Shown: positions 7,806 through 15,384 of the stretch, one piece after another
Layout: each line of letters starts with the position of its first letter
How positions within the stretch are numbered: the first letter of the stretch is position 1
Source of the DNA: SZUA-146 sp963922815
GTDB lineage: Bacteria; Pseudomonadota; Gammaproteobacteria; Steroidobacterales; SZUA-146
Assembly (NCBI GenBank): GCA_963922815.1
Contig: CAWUKD010000050.1
Span: 1 to 21,620, forward strand
Reading direction: 5' to 3'
DNA: 21,620 nucleotides
Program-made: the position numbers and the translations under genes
The notes under the pieces: generated by a model
Told to the model about the DNA's origin: nothing
The model's database searches: none
Seen by the model: only the letters and a program-made list of their open reading frames with translations

Positions 7806-7876
7806 GGCGTATTGAGACGCCGCGGAGTGAGTAAATCGCTATGTTCCGTACTGATACCAGGCCCCTGTCAGCCTGG
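7806..7876 (+). other. Two small hairpins between the regulator and peptidase genes
   Basis: GGCGT/ACGCC with a 6-base loop (7806-7821), and CCAGGC/GCCTGG with an 8-base loop (7857-7876). Neither is followed by a T-run, so they could be weak terminators or leader structures in front of the S41 gene, whose ribosome-binding site GGAGAG lies just after the second hairpin. Confidence 0.3.
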
Positions 7877-7895
7877 ATACTGACCGGAGAGACCG

Positions 7896-9419
7896 ATGCA
7901 CTTACCCCAGATTCAACGTTGGATTTTATTGATTACACTGACGGCTACCGCTTCCTGCACCACTGTGGGGCATTATCAGCAGCTCGCTGATTCGGTCCCC
8001 TTAGAAGGCCCGTCGACGCAGATTCAACTGGATGCGCAAACCGCGCTTGGCGACCTGGCTATTGCACGGAACACGCTGGCGCAGCTCCACGCCGGTTACA
8101 ACCGCTACACCCCTGAATCGGTGTTGTCCTCAAAATGGGCGCAGCTGGAACGGCGAGCGGCTCAGGGTATAGGACGGGGCGATCTGTATCTCGAGCTGTC
8201 CCGGCTTCTGGCCGAGCTGCGCTGTGATCACACCAAGGCAGAGCTACCCAAAGAGCTGGAAGAGAAGCGCAATACGGAGGCGGTGTATCTACCGTTTCGC
8301 TTTGTCCTGTTTGACCGAAGGATGTATATCGAGACTGCCGCAGACCAGACTGGCCTGCGTCGGGGCGATGAGGTTTTATCCATCGATGGCAATGACATTG
8401 ATTGGTGGCTTGATCAGGTTGAACCGCTGATTCCCGTAGACGGGGATGCCACGCACGTCAAGCCGCTGGTGACCGCCTACTCGACAGAATTTGCGGGTCC
8501 TGCGCTGGATCATTTCGCACCATTTTTCGCGCGCATAGAAAATACGGCGAAGTTGACCGTGCGCAGAAACGACAAAATCGAACACCACGTATTGCCGCGA
8601 CAAAGTTATAGCGACTACCAGCAAATGATTGGTGAGCAGCGCTATTCGCAAAATTTCAAAGACAGCGTTCGATTTGAGCGAATCGGTCCAGGCGCGGCTT
8701 ATCTGGCGGTCGATACATTCATTAATTACCGTCAACCGGTCGACCCGGTCGCGCATCTTGCACCGTACTTTGACAGCATGCAGAAAGAAGGCATCGAGAA
8801 TCTCGTCGTCGACTTGCGCGAGAATGGCGGCGGCTCTACCGATGCCCAGCAGGCATTGCTTAGCTATCTGATTACACGACCCCTGCGTCAGGTCGAAGCG
8901 ATGCACACACGCTTCAATTCCATCAGCGACGAACAGCGTCAATACCTGAGCACCTGGGACGCGGCGGCACTCAATCCGGACCCGGAGTGGTTCGAGCAGA
9001 TTAATGACTCGACCTACAGGCTGATCAAGCCCGAGCTGATCACGAATACTGCTGTTGTGAATCCGGCTACAAACGCATTCACGGGTCGGATCATTGTACT
9101 GACAGGTCCGAGTAACAGTTCGGGATCGACGCACATCATCGCTACTTTGAAAGCGGCTGGACACGTCACCCTGGTCGGCGAGCGCACAGGTGGTGCGCCA
9201 ACCGGTGCGACGGCCGGCACGATTTTTTTCCTGACGTTGCCAGGAAGCGGCATTCGAATTCGGGTACCTGCACTGCGTACCGTAATAGCGAACGCAGACA
9301 ACTTGCCCGCTCGAAACGGTATCGCTCCGGATGAATACGCGCCGCTCACAGTCGACGCATACTTTACCGGACGGGATCCGGCGCTCGAGGCGGCAAAGCG
9401 ACTTATTGAAACGCAATAG
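7896..9419 (+). CDS. S41 family peptidase, probable lipoprotein
   Basis: A 507-residue peptidase of the C-terminal-processing/tricorn-core family S41. The N-terminus has a short positively charged start, a hydrophobic stretch ILLITLTATAS and Cys21, an imperfect lipobox, so it is probably an envelope lipoprotein. An alpha-helical region (about 30-125) precedes a PDZ-like segment with ETAADQTGLRRGDEVLSIDG (about 149-168). The S41 core follows: LVVDLRENGGGSTDAQQ, then LTGPSNSSGSTHIIATLKAA holding the nucleophile Ser cluster (406-411), and LVGERTGGAPTGA. It lacks the Lys-containing GKG motif of Prc/CtpA, as in the non-CPP S41 branch. GGAGAG 5 bases before the ATG is a strong ribosome-binding site. 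A T-rich tract (CTCTTTTCTTGTT) after a small GC hairpin at 9440-9452 may end transcription. Substrate unknown. Confidence 0.9.
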   Translation: MHLPQIQRWILLITLTATASCTTVGHYQQLADSVPLEGPSTQIQLDAQTALGDLAIARNTLAQLHAGYNRYTPESVLSSKWAQLERRAAQGIGRGDLYLELSRLLAELRCDHTKAELPKELEEKRNTEAVYLPFRFVLFDRRMYIETAADQTGLRRGDEVLSIDGNDIDWWLDQVEPLIPVDGDATHVKPLVTAYSTEFAGPALDHFAPFFARIENTAKLTVRRNDKIEHHVLPRQSYSDYQQMIGEQRYSQNFKDSVRFERIGPGAAYLAVDTFINYRQPVDPVAHLAPYFDSMQKEGIENLVVDLRENGGGSTDAQQALLSYLITRPLRQVEAMHTRFNSISDEQRQYLSTWDAAALNPDPEWFEQINDSTYRLIKPELITNTAVVNPATNAFTGRIIVLTGPSNSSGSTHIIATLKAAGHVTLVGERTGGAPTGATAGTIFFLTLPGSGIRIRVPALRTVIANADNLPARNGIAPDEYAPLTVDAYFTGRDPALEAAKRLIETQ

Positions 9420-9602
9420 TGTGTCGCTCGCGTTTGGTGGCCTGGGCCCGGCTCTTTTCTTGTTCCGCGATTTTCAGGCGTGGCAGGTTGTTTTGGAAAA
9501 CCGGTAGTCGGGGTGCTGGCAGGGAAGTGTGATTATTTACACAGGTGGTTCCAGGGAAACATCGTGATACGATGGCCGCATTCATTTTCAGGAGAGCCTG
9601 GT

Positions 9603-10106
9603 ATGCCAGAAATTATTCCATTGGGCTGGTTTCACACGATCGTGGGCATAGTGGCTCTGGTTAGTGGCGCATTCACGCTCGTGAAATACAAAGAGATCCT
9701 GTTACAGACGCGGTCCGGGAAACTCTATCTGGTCACGACGCTGATCACGGCGGCGACTGCCATGATGATTTTTCAGCACGGTACGTTTGGTCCCGCGCAT
9801 CTGTTGGGCATCATGACGCTGCTGGCGTTAGCAGTGGGTATGATCGCAGCCACGTTAAAGCCGATTGGAAAATGGTCGCGCCACCTGCAGGCGCTCAGTT
9901 TTTCGGCAACGCTGCTGTTCCACTGCATTCCTGCTGTTACCGACGCGATGCTAAGGCTGCCGGTGGAAGATCCGTTCCTGACGTCAATCGAAGACCCGAT
10001 ACTCAAACGCTCTTATCTCGTGCTGCTTGCACTGTTCGTTATTGGGGTGGTTTTCCAGCTGCGCTGGATTCATCGGCAGACGAAACAGTCCGACGCGGTA
10101 AAATAA
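9603..10106 (+). CDS. Small polytopic membrane protein (DUF2306-like), function unknown
   Basis: A 167-residue inner-membrane protein with four to five hydrophobic helices: FHTIVGIVALVSGAFTLV, LVTTLITAATAMMIF, LLGIMTLLALAVGMIAATL, LQALSFSATLLFHCIPAVTDA and YLVLLALFVIGVVFQL. The motifs HTIVGIVALVSGA, RSGKLYLVTTLITA and FQHGTFGPAHLLGIMTLL resemble uncharacterised DUF2306-type membrane proteins, with conserved His residues that could bind a cofactor or metal. The ATG at 9603 is chosen because GGAG lies about 8 bases upstream and the first helix follows; the open frame extends back to 9480 without protein-like character. It sits about 180 bases after the S41 gene and converges with the agmatinase gene. 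No function can be assigned. Confidence 0.75.
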   Translation: MPEIIPLGWFHTIVGIVALVSGAFTLVKYKEILLQTRSGKLYLVTTLITAATAMMIFQHGTFGPAHLLGIMTLLALAVGMIAATLKPIGKWSRHLQALSFSATLLFHCIPAVTDAMLRLPVEDPFLTSIEDPILKRSYLVLLALFVIGVVFQLRWIHRQTKQSDAVK

Positions 10107-10153
10107 GGGCCTGGTGCGTCGGTACTCCGACGGCTATGTCCCGTAGTTTCCCG

Positions 10154-10182
10154 AACGGGCGAGGCGGTACGCTGCGCCCGTT
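10154..10182. terminator. GC-rich hairpin between convergent genes
   Basis: AACGGGCG (10154-10161) and CGCCCGTT (10175-10182) form a perfect 8-bp stem with a 13-base loop, followed by TTCCC on the plus strand; on the minus strand the stem is followed by CGGGAAACT. It lies between the stops of the membrane-protein gene and the agmatinase gene and could serve both. T-tracts are short. Confidence 0.4.
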
Positions 10183-10202
10183 TCCCGGAGCTATCTACCC
10201 GT

Positions 10203-11171
10203 TTACGATTGGTCGTCTTTAGCCTTGTCAGCAAATAATCCGATGATGTTCATGGCCATGGTTGCGCCGGCCAGAGCCGTGATGTTGCTGACATCGTAGG
10301 CGGGCGCCACTTCCACTACATCAGCGCCGACCAGATTGATGCCGCGCAGGCCACGCAGTATTTGCTGTGCCTGCAGTGTGGTTATGCCTCCAACAACAGG
10401 GGTTCCGGTGCCCGGCGCCATCGACGGATCCAGGCCGTCGATGTCGAACGTCAGGTAAACCGGATTGTCCCCAACAATGTCCCGGACTTTCTCGACCAGC
10501 GTCGAAATGCCCTGTTCATGGACGGCTTCGGCGCTGAATACGTTAAAGCCGTGACTCTCTTCGTTGAACGTGCGAATACCAATTTGCGCTGACGTTTCCG
10601 GAGATACCAGACCTTGTTTGGCAGCGTGATAGAACATGGTCCCGTGATTAATCGTCTCCTTGTCTTCCGCCCAGGTGTCCGAGTGAGCATCGAAGTGGAT
10701 CAGTGATATCGGGCCGCCATGAAATTCAGCGAGTGATTTGAGCACGGGGTAGGTCACGAAATGATCGCCGCCCAGCGCCAGGGTTTTTACGCCCGACTGA
10801 TGTAAGTGACGAAACTGTGCCGTTATCTCGTCGGGTACTTTGTGCGGCTCTCCGTGGTCAAAATACACGTCTCCGTAGTCAATGACTGACAGACATGAAA
10901 ACGGATCGTATTCCCAGCCGTGAACGCGGTCCCACGCTACCATCGTGGACGATTCGCGTATTGCCCGTGGCCCCAGTCGGGCGCCGGGGCGCGAACTGGT
11001 CGCAAGGTCAAAAGGAATTCCAACGACGGCAACGTCGACGCCGGCCAGATCTTTCGTGTAGCGCCTGCGGGCAAAGCTCAGTACGCCCGAGTAGGTCGGC
11101 TCGGACAGGGTGCCTGTGCCTTTATTGCGGGTTATGGCGAGGTCAATCGTCTTGTCGGATTCTGCGGGCAT
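10203..11171 (-). CDS. speB: Agmatinase / ureohydrolase family protein
   Basis: A 322-residue cytoplasmic ureohydrolase predicted to hydrolyse agmatine to putrescine and urea using two Mn ions. Metal-site motifs in order are GGDH (His137), DAHSD (Asp161, His163, Asp165) and FDIDGLDP (Asp243, Asp245). The N-terminal SRPGARLGPRAIRESS and the segment PSMAPGTGTPVVGG are typical of agmatinases rather than arginases. Guanidinobutyrase and other guanidino hydrolases share these motifs, so the exact substrate is not fixed. The ATG at 11171 is preferred (AGAGA a few bases upstream, and the expected 20-25 residues before PTYSG); an in-frame ATG at 11216 would add 15 residues. It is the last gene before the glucan locus and shows no obvious link to it. 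No arginine decarboxylase is visible. Confidence 0.86.
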   Translation of the reverse strand: MPAESDKTIDLAITRNKGTGTLSEPTYSGVLSFARRRYTKDLAGVDVAVVGIPFDLATSSRPGARLGPRAIRESSTMVAWDRVHGWEYDPFSCLSVIDYGDVYFDHGEPHKVPDEITAQFRHLHQSGVKTLALGGDHFVTYPVLKSLAEFHGGPISLIHFDAHSDTWAEDKETINHGTMFYHAAKQGLVSPETSAQIGIRTFNEESHGFNVFSAEAVHEQGISTLVEKVRDIVGDNPVYLTFDIDGLDPSMAPGTGTPVVGGITTLQAQQILRGLRGINLVGADVVEVAPAYDVSNITALAGATMAMNIIGLFADKAKDDQS

Positions 11172-11313
11172 GGGTATCTCTGTTGGGATGCAAGTCACGG
11201 TGACAGGCTCAATCATAGGGAGCTATCTGACGTAACGCCAACAGTTACTGATCTGCACGTTAATGGAAAGCCTGCGGGTAAGGGAATCGCAAAGAGTTGG
11301 AGCGTAAGATTGA

Positions 11314-11345
11314 CGGATGCCCTGCCTGGAACGGCAGAGCATCCG
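11314..11345 (-). terminator. Hairpin terminator downstream of the GPH transporter
   Basis: Arms 11314-11326 (CGGATGCCCTGCC) and 11333-11345 (GGCAGAGCATCCG) give a 13-bp stem with one mismatch and a 6-base loop, 18 bases beyond the stop of the minus-strand transporter gene. Minus-strand sequence after the stem is only mildly T-rich (TCAATCTTACG). Position and stem strength support a terminator that insulates the agmatinase gene. Confidence 0.52.
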
Positions 11346-11363
11346 CACAATGTCGGTCAGTAT

Positions 11364-12818
11364 CTAGATATTGCCGCGACGTTCCTCGAGCAGTTTACGC
11401 ACTTCGTGCGCGCGCTCTTCTGTAATCGAGTAGGTCGCAATCAGCCAGATGGCAATTAGCGAAGCGGCGGCAGGTATCACCGCGTCAAACAGTCGCATCA
11501 AGGTCAGAGTGCGTTCCGTTTGTTCGGTACCGAGTTCGACGTCGAAGCCGGTGGCATTGAGCAGGAATCCGCCTGCCAGCAGAGCGGCCGCCATGCCGAG
11601 CTTAACCACCCACCAGAAGATCGATCCGTACATGCCTTCGCGACGTTCGTAAGTTTCCAGTTCGTCCGCATCGACGACATCCGCAATCATGGAAGGCATT
11701 AGCGTAAACAACCCTCCCAGACCGAACGCCATCAGAGGTGCGGGAAGCAAAACCATCCACGGCATGTCGGGCGAGTAGCAAAACCACTTGGAGAGGTAAC
11801 CGATAACGGAAACTCCGGTAGTAAAAAAGAACACTTTGCGCTTGCCGAACCTCGGACCCAGCCAGGAAATCATAACAATGATCGCCAGCGTTGATACGGC
11901 AGCCAGTGCCCCGGCGTGACCGCTAAACTCAGCTCCGGCGACGGTGTCGCCACCGAATACGTAGTAAATAATCACGTAAAACTGGAATGATGCGACCAGC
12001 ATGAACCCGTTGAAAACGAGAAACGTGACGACGCATAGTTTCAGGAACGGCATGAATTTGATCGTGGTCATGAAGCCAACAAAAAACTGATTGATGACGC
12101 CCATAATCCCGGGGTCGTCTTTCTTTGCTTCCGCGCCGTCTGCGTCTTCGCGTTCAGGTGCTTCGGTAAATCTTTCGCGCAGAAAAATAGCCGGCAAAAT
12201 GCCGAGCGAAACCACGACAACGGCGATGACAATCGCGAGTCCTCCGGCGCCTTCGACCATATCGCCCCCGAACATTTCGCTTTGCATTATGAGCAGGAAG
12301 TAGGGGCCGACAATGTAGGGAAACTGGCCGATAAAGTTTTGCGTGGCCATCAGTCGGGTGCGCTCATGATAATCGGCGGTCAGTTCGTAACCCAGTGCCA
12401 CCCAGGGAGTCGCAAAGACCGTGTAGGCGAGATAGAAAAGCAGTGAGCCGGCGAGGAAATACCAGAACACGAATGAATCGGATTTACCCTGCGGCAATTG
12501 CCACAGGAGCACAAACACCAGAGCTACAGCAATTGCGCCGGCAAAGATGTACGGCCTGCGGCGTCCCCAGCGCGAGCGCGTGTTGTCGGACAGGTAGCCC
12601 ATGATCGGATCGGTAAACGCGTCCATGAGTCTCGGCAGCATGCCGAGAAAGCCGACCAGCACCGGATCAATACCCAATCCGAGATTGAGCACAATGATCA
12701 TTCCGCCCATGGCGTATGCGAGCAGGTTGTTTACAAACGCCCCCGACCCGTAAATAACCTTATGTAGAAACGGAACGCGATCCTGGGGAGCCGTTTGGTA
12801 GTGTTTTGCTTCGCTCAT
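11364..12818 (-). CDS. GPH-family MFS sugar transporter (MelB-like)
   Basis: A 484-residue inner-membrane symporter of the glycoside-pentoside-hexuronide:cation family with about twelve membrane helices. Family features seen are LGIDPVLVGFLGMLPRLMDA, followed by FTDPIMGYLSDNTRSRWGRRRPYI (the cation-site and loop 2-3 signature), and ATPWVALGYELTADYHERTR with the second signature. A charged central cytoplasmic loop (EREDADGAEAKKDD) joins the two halves, and VVDADELETYERREGMYGS is in the second half. The ATG at 12818 is chosen (AGAG upstream, then the family-type N-terminus); an in-frame ATG at 12917 lies upstream of the operator and would add 33 unlike residues. It is transcribed divergently from the GH3-GH17 genes through one palindromic operator, so the likely cargo is laminari-oligosaccharides or another beta-glucoside. 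Family is strong, cargo is inference. Confidence 0.92.
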   Translation of the reverse strand: MSEAKHYQTAPQDRVPFLHKVIYGSGAFVNNLLAYAMGGMIIVLNLGLGIDPVLVGFLGMLPRLMDAFTDPIMGYLSDNTRSRWGRRRPYIFAGAIAVALVFVLLWQLPQGKSDSFVFWYFLAGSLLFYLAYTVFATPWVALGYELTADYHERTRLMATQNFIGQFPYIVGPYFLLIMQSEMFGGDMVEGAGGLAIVIAVVVVSLGILPAIFLRERFTEAPEREDADGAEAKKDDPGIMGVINQFFVGFMTTIKFMPFLKLCVVTFLVFNGFMLVASFQFYVIIYYVFGGDTVAGAEFSGHAGALAAVSTLAIIVMISWLGPRFGKRKVFFFTTGVSVIGYLSKWFCYSPDMPWMVLLPAPLMAFGLGGLFTLMPSMIADVVDADELETYERREGMYGSIFWWVVKLGMAAALLAGGFLLNATGFDVELGTEQTERTLTLMRLFDAVIPAAASLIAIWLIATYSITEERAHEVRKLLEERRGNI

Positions 12819-12864
12819 TGATTTTCGCTCTGTAATGGTGCGTGAAGGGGCATCGTCCAGCAAA

Positions 12865-12893
12865 TTGACAGCGCTGTCAAATGTTGCTAAAAC
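12865..12893 (+). promoter_or_regulatory. LacI-type operator overlapping divergent promoters
   Basis: TTGACAGCGCTGTCAA at 12865-12880 is a perfect 16-bp palindrome with a central CG, the usual form of LacI-family sites. On the plus strand its left half is a consensus -35 (TTGACA), followed after 17 bases by TAAAAC (12888-12893, four of six matches to TATAAT). On the minus strand the other half is also TTGACA, with a poorer -10 (GACGAT) 17 bases on. A repressor bound here would block both the transporter and the GH3-GH17 transcripts. A sister palindrome lies before the GH16 gene (16682-16695). Confidence 0.7.
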
Positions 12894-12924
12894 AGTCGCC
12901 CGTGGACGCGTTTTCAATGTTGCT

Positions 12925-12946
12925 ACGCCGCATTTTTGTGCGGTGT
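12925..12946 (+). other. Hairpin in the leader of the GH3 gene
   Basis: ACGCCGCA and TGCGGTGT form an 8-bp stem (one G-T pair) around a 6-base loop TTTTTG, lying about 30 bases after the candidate -10 and about 170 bases before the preferred GH3 start. It could be an early-terminating or mRNA-stabilising structure. Apart from this and the operator, the 300-base gap 12819-13118 shows no other convincing feature; a 63-codon open frame at 12835-13026 runs through the promoter and is not credible. Confidence 0.33.
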
Positions 12947-13118
12947 TTCATTCATCGGCAACTCGCTACGGGGAATTCAAACCTGATCCCGATGCGAATG
13001 ATCTTACAGCGAGGAGCAGGGTGTAGCCAATTCAAAACACCTGGAGTCTGCTTTTCTGAGTGATATGACGAGCAGAATCGACACAAGCCTTAACCTCGCA
13101 GCAAAAAGAAATCCCACT

Positions 13119-15356
13119 ATGAGCACTTCAACAGCGTCCATTCAGCCGAATGCCGAATCGGTAGAAAACCGCGTTAGAGCACTAATGCAAAAAATGACGC
13201 TGGCCGAAAAGATCGGTCAGATGAGTCAGGTGCATGCCAGTGATGGATATCCGCCGCACTATCTTGCAGAAGGCCTGCGCGCGGGTCGCATCGGTTCGGT
13301 GATTAACAATGTAGACGTTAATGTCATCAACGAATGTCAGCGCATCGCGGTTGAAGAAAGCCGCCTCGGTATTCCGCTGCTGATCGGTCGCGATGTGATT
13401 CACGGCTTCAAAACCATTTTCCCGATTCCGCTCGGGCAGGCGGCGACGTGGAATCCCGAGCTTGTGGAGCAGGGTGCCAGAGTGGCGGCACAGGAGGCCG
13501 TGACGGCCGGCGTCAACTGGACGTTTGCTCCGATGGTGGATGTATCCCGAGATGCGCGCTGGGGGCGCATCGCTGAGAGCTTTGGCGAAGACGTGTATTT
13601 GAGTCGGACATTTGCCGCGGCCATGGTGACCGGCTTTCAGGGCAATGATCTGGCCGATGTGGATTCGATCGCGTCCTGCGTAAAACATTTCGCCGGCTAT
13701 GGCGCTTCGGAAAGCGGGCGTGACTATGCTACGACCAATATTCCGGAGCATGAGCTCAGAAACGTGTATTTGCCTCCGTTCAAGGCAGGCATTGACGCGG
13801 GGGCGCTGACGCTCATGACGTCGTTCAGCGACCTGAACGGCGTACCCGCCACAGGCAACGAGTTTTTGCTGCGACAGGTGCTGCGCGACGAGTGGCAGTT
13901 TGACGGTATGGTCGTGAGCGACTGGGATTCGGTGCGGCAGCTGCAGATTCACGGGCTGACCGAAAATTCGAAGCAGTCGGCCATCGAGGCGGTAACGGCC
14001 GGCGTTGACATGGAAATGGCTGGCGATGCGTACAGCGGCCATCTGGAAGATCTGGTTAACGACGGTCGCATATCACAGGATACGGTTGATACGGCCGTGG
14101 CCAATATTCTTCGCGCCAAGTTTCGTCTTGGGCTGTTTGAACGCCCTTATACGAACCCGGACGAAATGCCGGCGATCGGCCGTGCGTCCTCTTTGGAAGC
14201 GGCTCGTCAGGCGGCGCTGCAAAGTGTCGTTCTGCTCAAGAACGATCACCAGGTACTGCCTCTGGCAAGTAGCGAGCTGCAGTCGGTTGCGGTCATTGGG
14301 CCTTTGGCTGACGCGCCGTATGAACAGCTGGGAACGTGGATTTTCGACGGTGACTCGAGCACCACGGTGACGCCGCTGCACAGCATTCGGGAGCTTTCCG
14401 GATCCGGGTTTGAGGTGAACTATGTTCAGGCAATGCAGAATTCCCGCTCGCCGCAAAACGAAGCGTTTGATGATGCCGTCGCTGCAGCGACCAAATCCGA
14501 CGTGGCGATACTGTTTCTGGGCGAAGAATCGATTCTGTCCGGCGAAGCGCATTCTCGTGCCGACATCAACCTGCCCGGAGCGCAGGCCGAGCTGGTAGCG
14601 CGTGTCCGGCAAACGGGAACGAAAGTGGTGGCGGTTATTATGGCGGGTCGACCGCTAACCCTGACGAATATGATCGATCAGGTAGATGCCGTTCTTTACG
14701 CCTGGCATCCGGGCACGATGGGCGGGCCTGCGATTGCCGATCTGCTCTTCGGCCGCGCGTCGCCGTCGGGCAAGCTTCCGGTGTCTTTTCCACGCGTAGT
14801 TGGCCAGATTCCGCTCTATTACAACCAAAAGAACACCGGAAAACCGCCGTCACCAGAGAACGTGGTACACATCGATGACATCGATACGTTCGCAGCACAA
14901 ACATCACTGGGCATGTCGGCCTTTCATCTGGATGTCAGCTATACGCCGCTGTTTGCGTTTGGCCACGGCCTGTCCTATTCGCGTTTTGACTACGACGAGA
15001 TTCGGGTTAGTGCTCAGGACATAGGCATACACGAGTCTGTAACGGTGAGTGCCCGATTGACCAATACCGGGGAACGGGCGGCCGTTGAAGTGGCGCAACT
15101 TTATGTTCGCGACGTCGCGGCGCAGGTCACTCGCCCGGTTAAAGAGCTGAAAGGCTTTCAGCGCATACATCTTGAACCGGGCGAATCCCGAACCGTTGAA
15201 TTTGAATTGACGGACGAAGATCTGGCGTTTTACGGCAGACACATGCAGCTCATTACAGAGCCCGGCCTTTTTCATGTATGGATTGGCGGCAGCTCCGATA
15301 CCCAGCTGCGTACCGAGTTTCGAATGATCGAATCAGAGCAATTGACACGAGAGTAA
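13119..15356 (+). CDS. bglX: GH3 beta-glucosidase (BglX-like), apparently cytoplasmic
   Basis: A 745-residue glycoside hydrolase family 3 enzyme that releases glucose from beta-linked oligosaccharides. Domain 1 (TIM barrel, about 15-345) carries IPLLIGRDVIHG, then FAPMVDVSRDARWGRIAESF, CVKHFAGYG, and the nucleophile Asp268 in MVVSDWDSV. Domain 2 (about 365-570) has VVLLKND, LGEESILSGEAHSRADINLP with the conserved Glu region, and YAWHPGTMGGPAIADLLFG. A C-terminal fibronectin-III-like domain follows (FAFGHGLSYSRFDY, then LYVRDVAAQVTRPVKELKGF). No signal peptide is visible with either start, unlike periplasmic E. coli BglX, so it should act in the cytoplasm on sugars imported by the divergent GPH permease. 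The ATG at 13119 is preferred; an in-frame ATG at 13065 adds 18 polar residues. The GH17 gene follows after 28 bases. Likely substrates are laminaribiose and larger laminari-oligosaccharides. Confidence 0.92.
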   Translation: MSTSTASIQPNAESVENRVRALMQKMTLAEKIGQMSQVHASDGYPPHYLAEGLRAGRIGSVINNVDVNVINECQRIAVEESRLGIPLLIGRDVIHGFKTIFPIPLGQAATWNPELVEQGARVAAQEAVTAGVNWTFAPMVDVSRDARWGRIAESFGEDVYLSRTFAAAMVTGFQGNDLADVDSIASCVKHFAGYGASESGRDYATTNIPEHELRNVYLPPFKAGIDAGALTLMTSFSDLNGVPATGNEFLLRQVLRDEWQFDGMVVSDWDSVRQLQIHGLTENSKQSAIEAVTAGVDMEMAGDAYSGHLEDLVNDGRISQDTVDTAVANILRAKFRLGLFERPYTNPDEMPAIGRASSLEAARQAALQSVVLLKNDHQVLPLASSELQSVAVIGPLADAPYEQLGTWIFDGDSSTTVTPLHSIRELSGSGFEVNYVQAMQNSRSPQNEAFDDAVAAATKSDVAILFLGEESILSGEAHSRADINLPGAQAELVARVRQTGTKVVAVIMAGRPLTLTNMIDQVDAVLYAWHPGTMGGPAIADLLFGRASPSGKLPVSFPRVVGQIPLYYNQKNTGKPPSPENVVHIDDIDTFAAQTSLGMSAFHLDVSYTPLFAFGHGLSYSRFDYDEIRVSAQDIGIHESVTVSARLTNTGERAAVEVAQLYVRDVAAQVTRPVKELKGFQRIHLEPGESRTVEFELTDEDLAFYGRHMQLITEPGLFHVWIGGSSDTQLRTEFRMIESEQLTRE

Positions 15357-15384
15357 ACACCCACCCATTCAGGACAGAATTAAC

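Noticed and set aside
8376..9416. 346-codon open frame on the minus strand opposite the S41 peptidase
   Set aside because: It lies wholly antisense to a clearly recognised peptidase and its translation is rich in Arg, Cys and Gln without any motif; a codon-bias shadow.
12835..13026. 63-codon open frame upstream of the GH3 gene
   Set aside because: It runs through the operator and both promoter boxes, has no ribosome-binding site and its residues look random.
13182..14042. 286-codon minus-strand open frame inside the GH3 gene
   Set aside because: Antisense to conserved GH3 motifs, with no domain or ribosome-binding site; a shadow.
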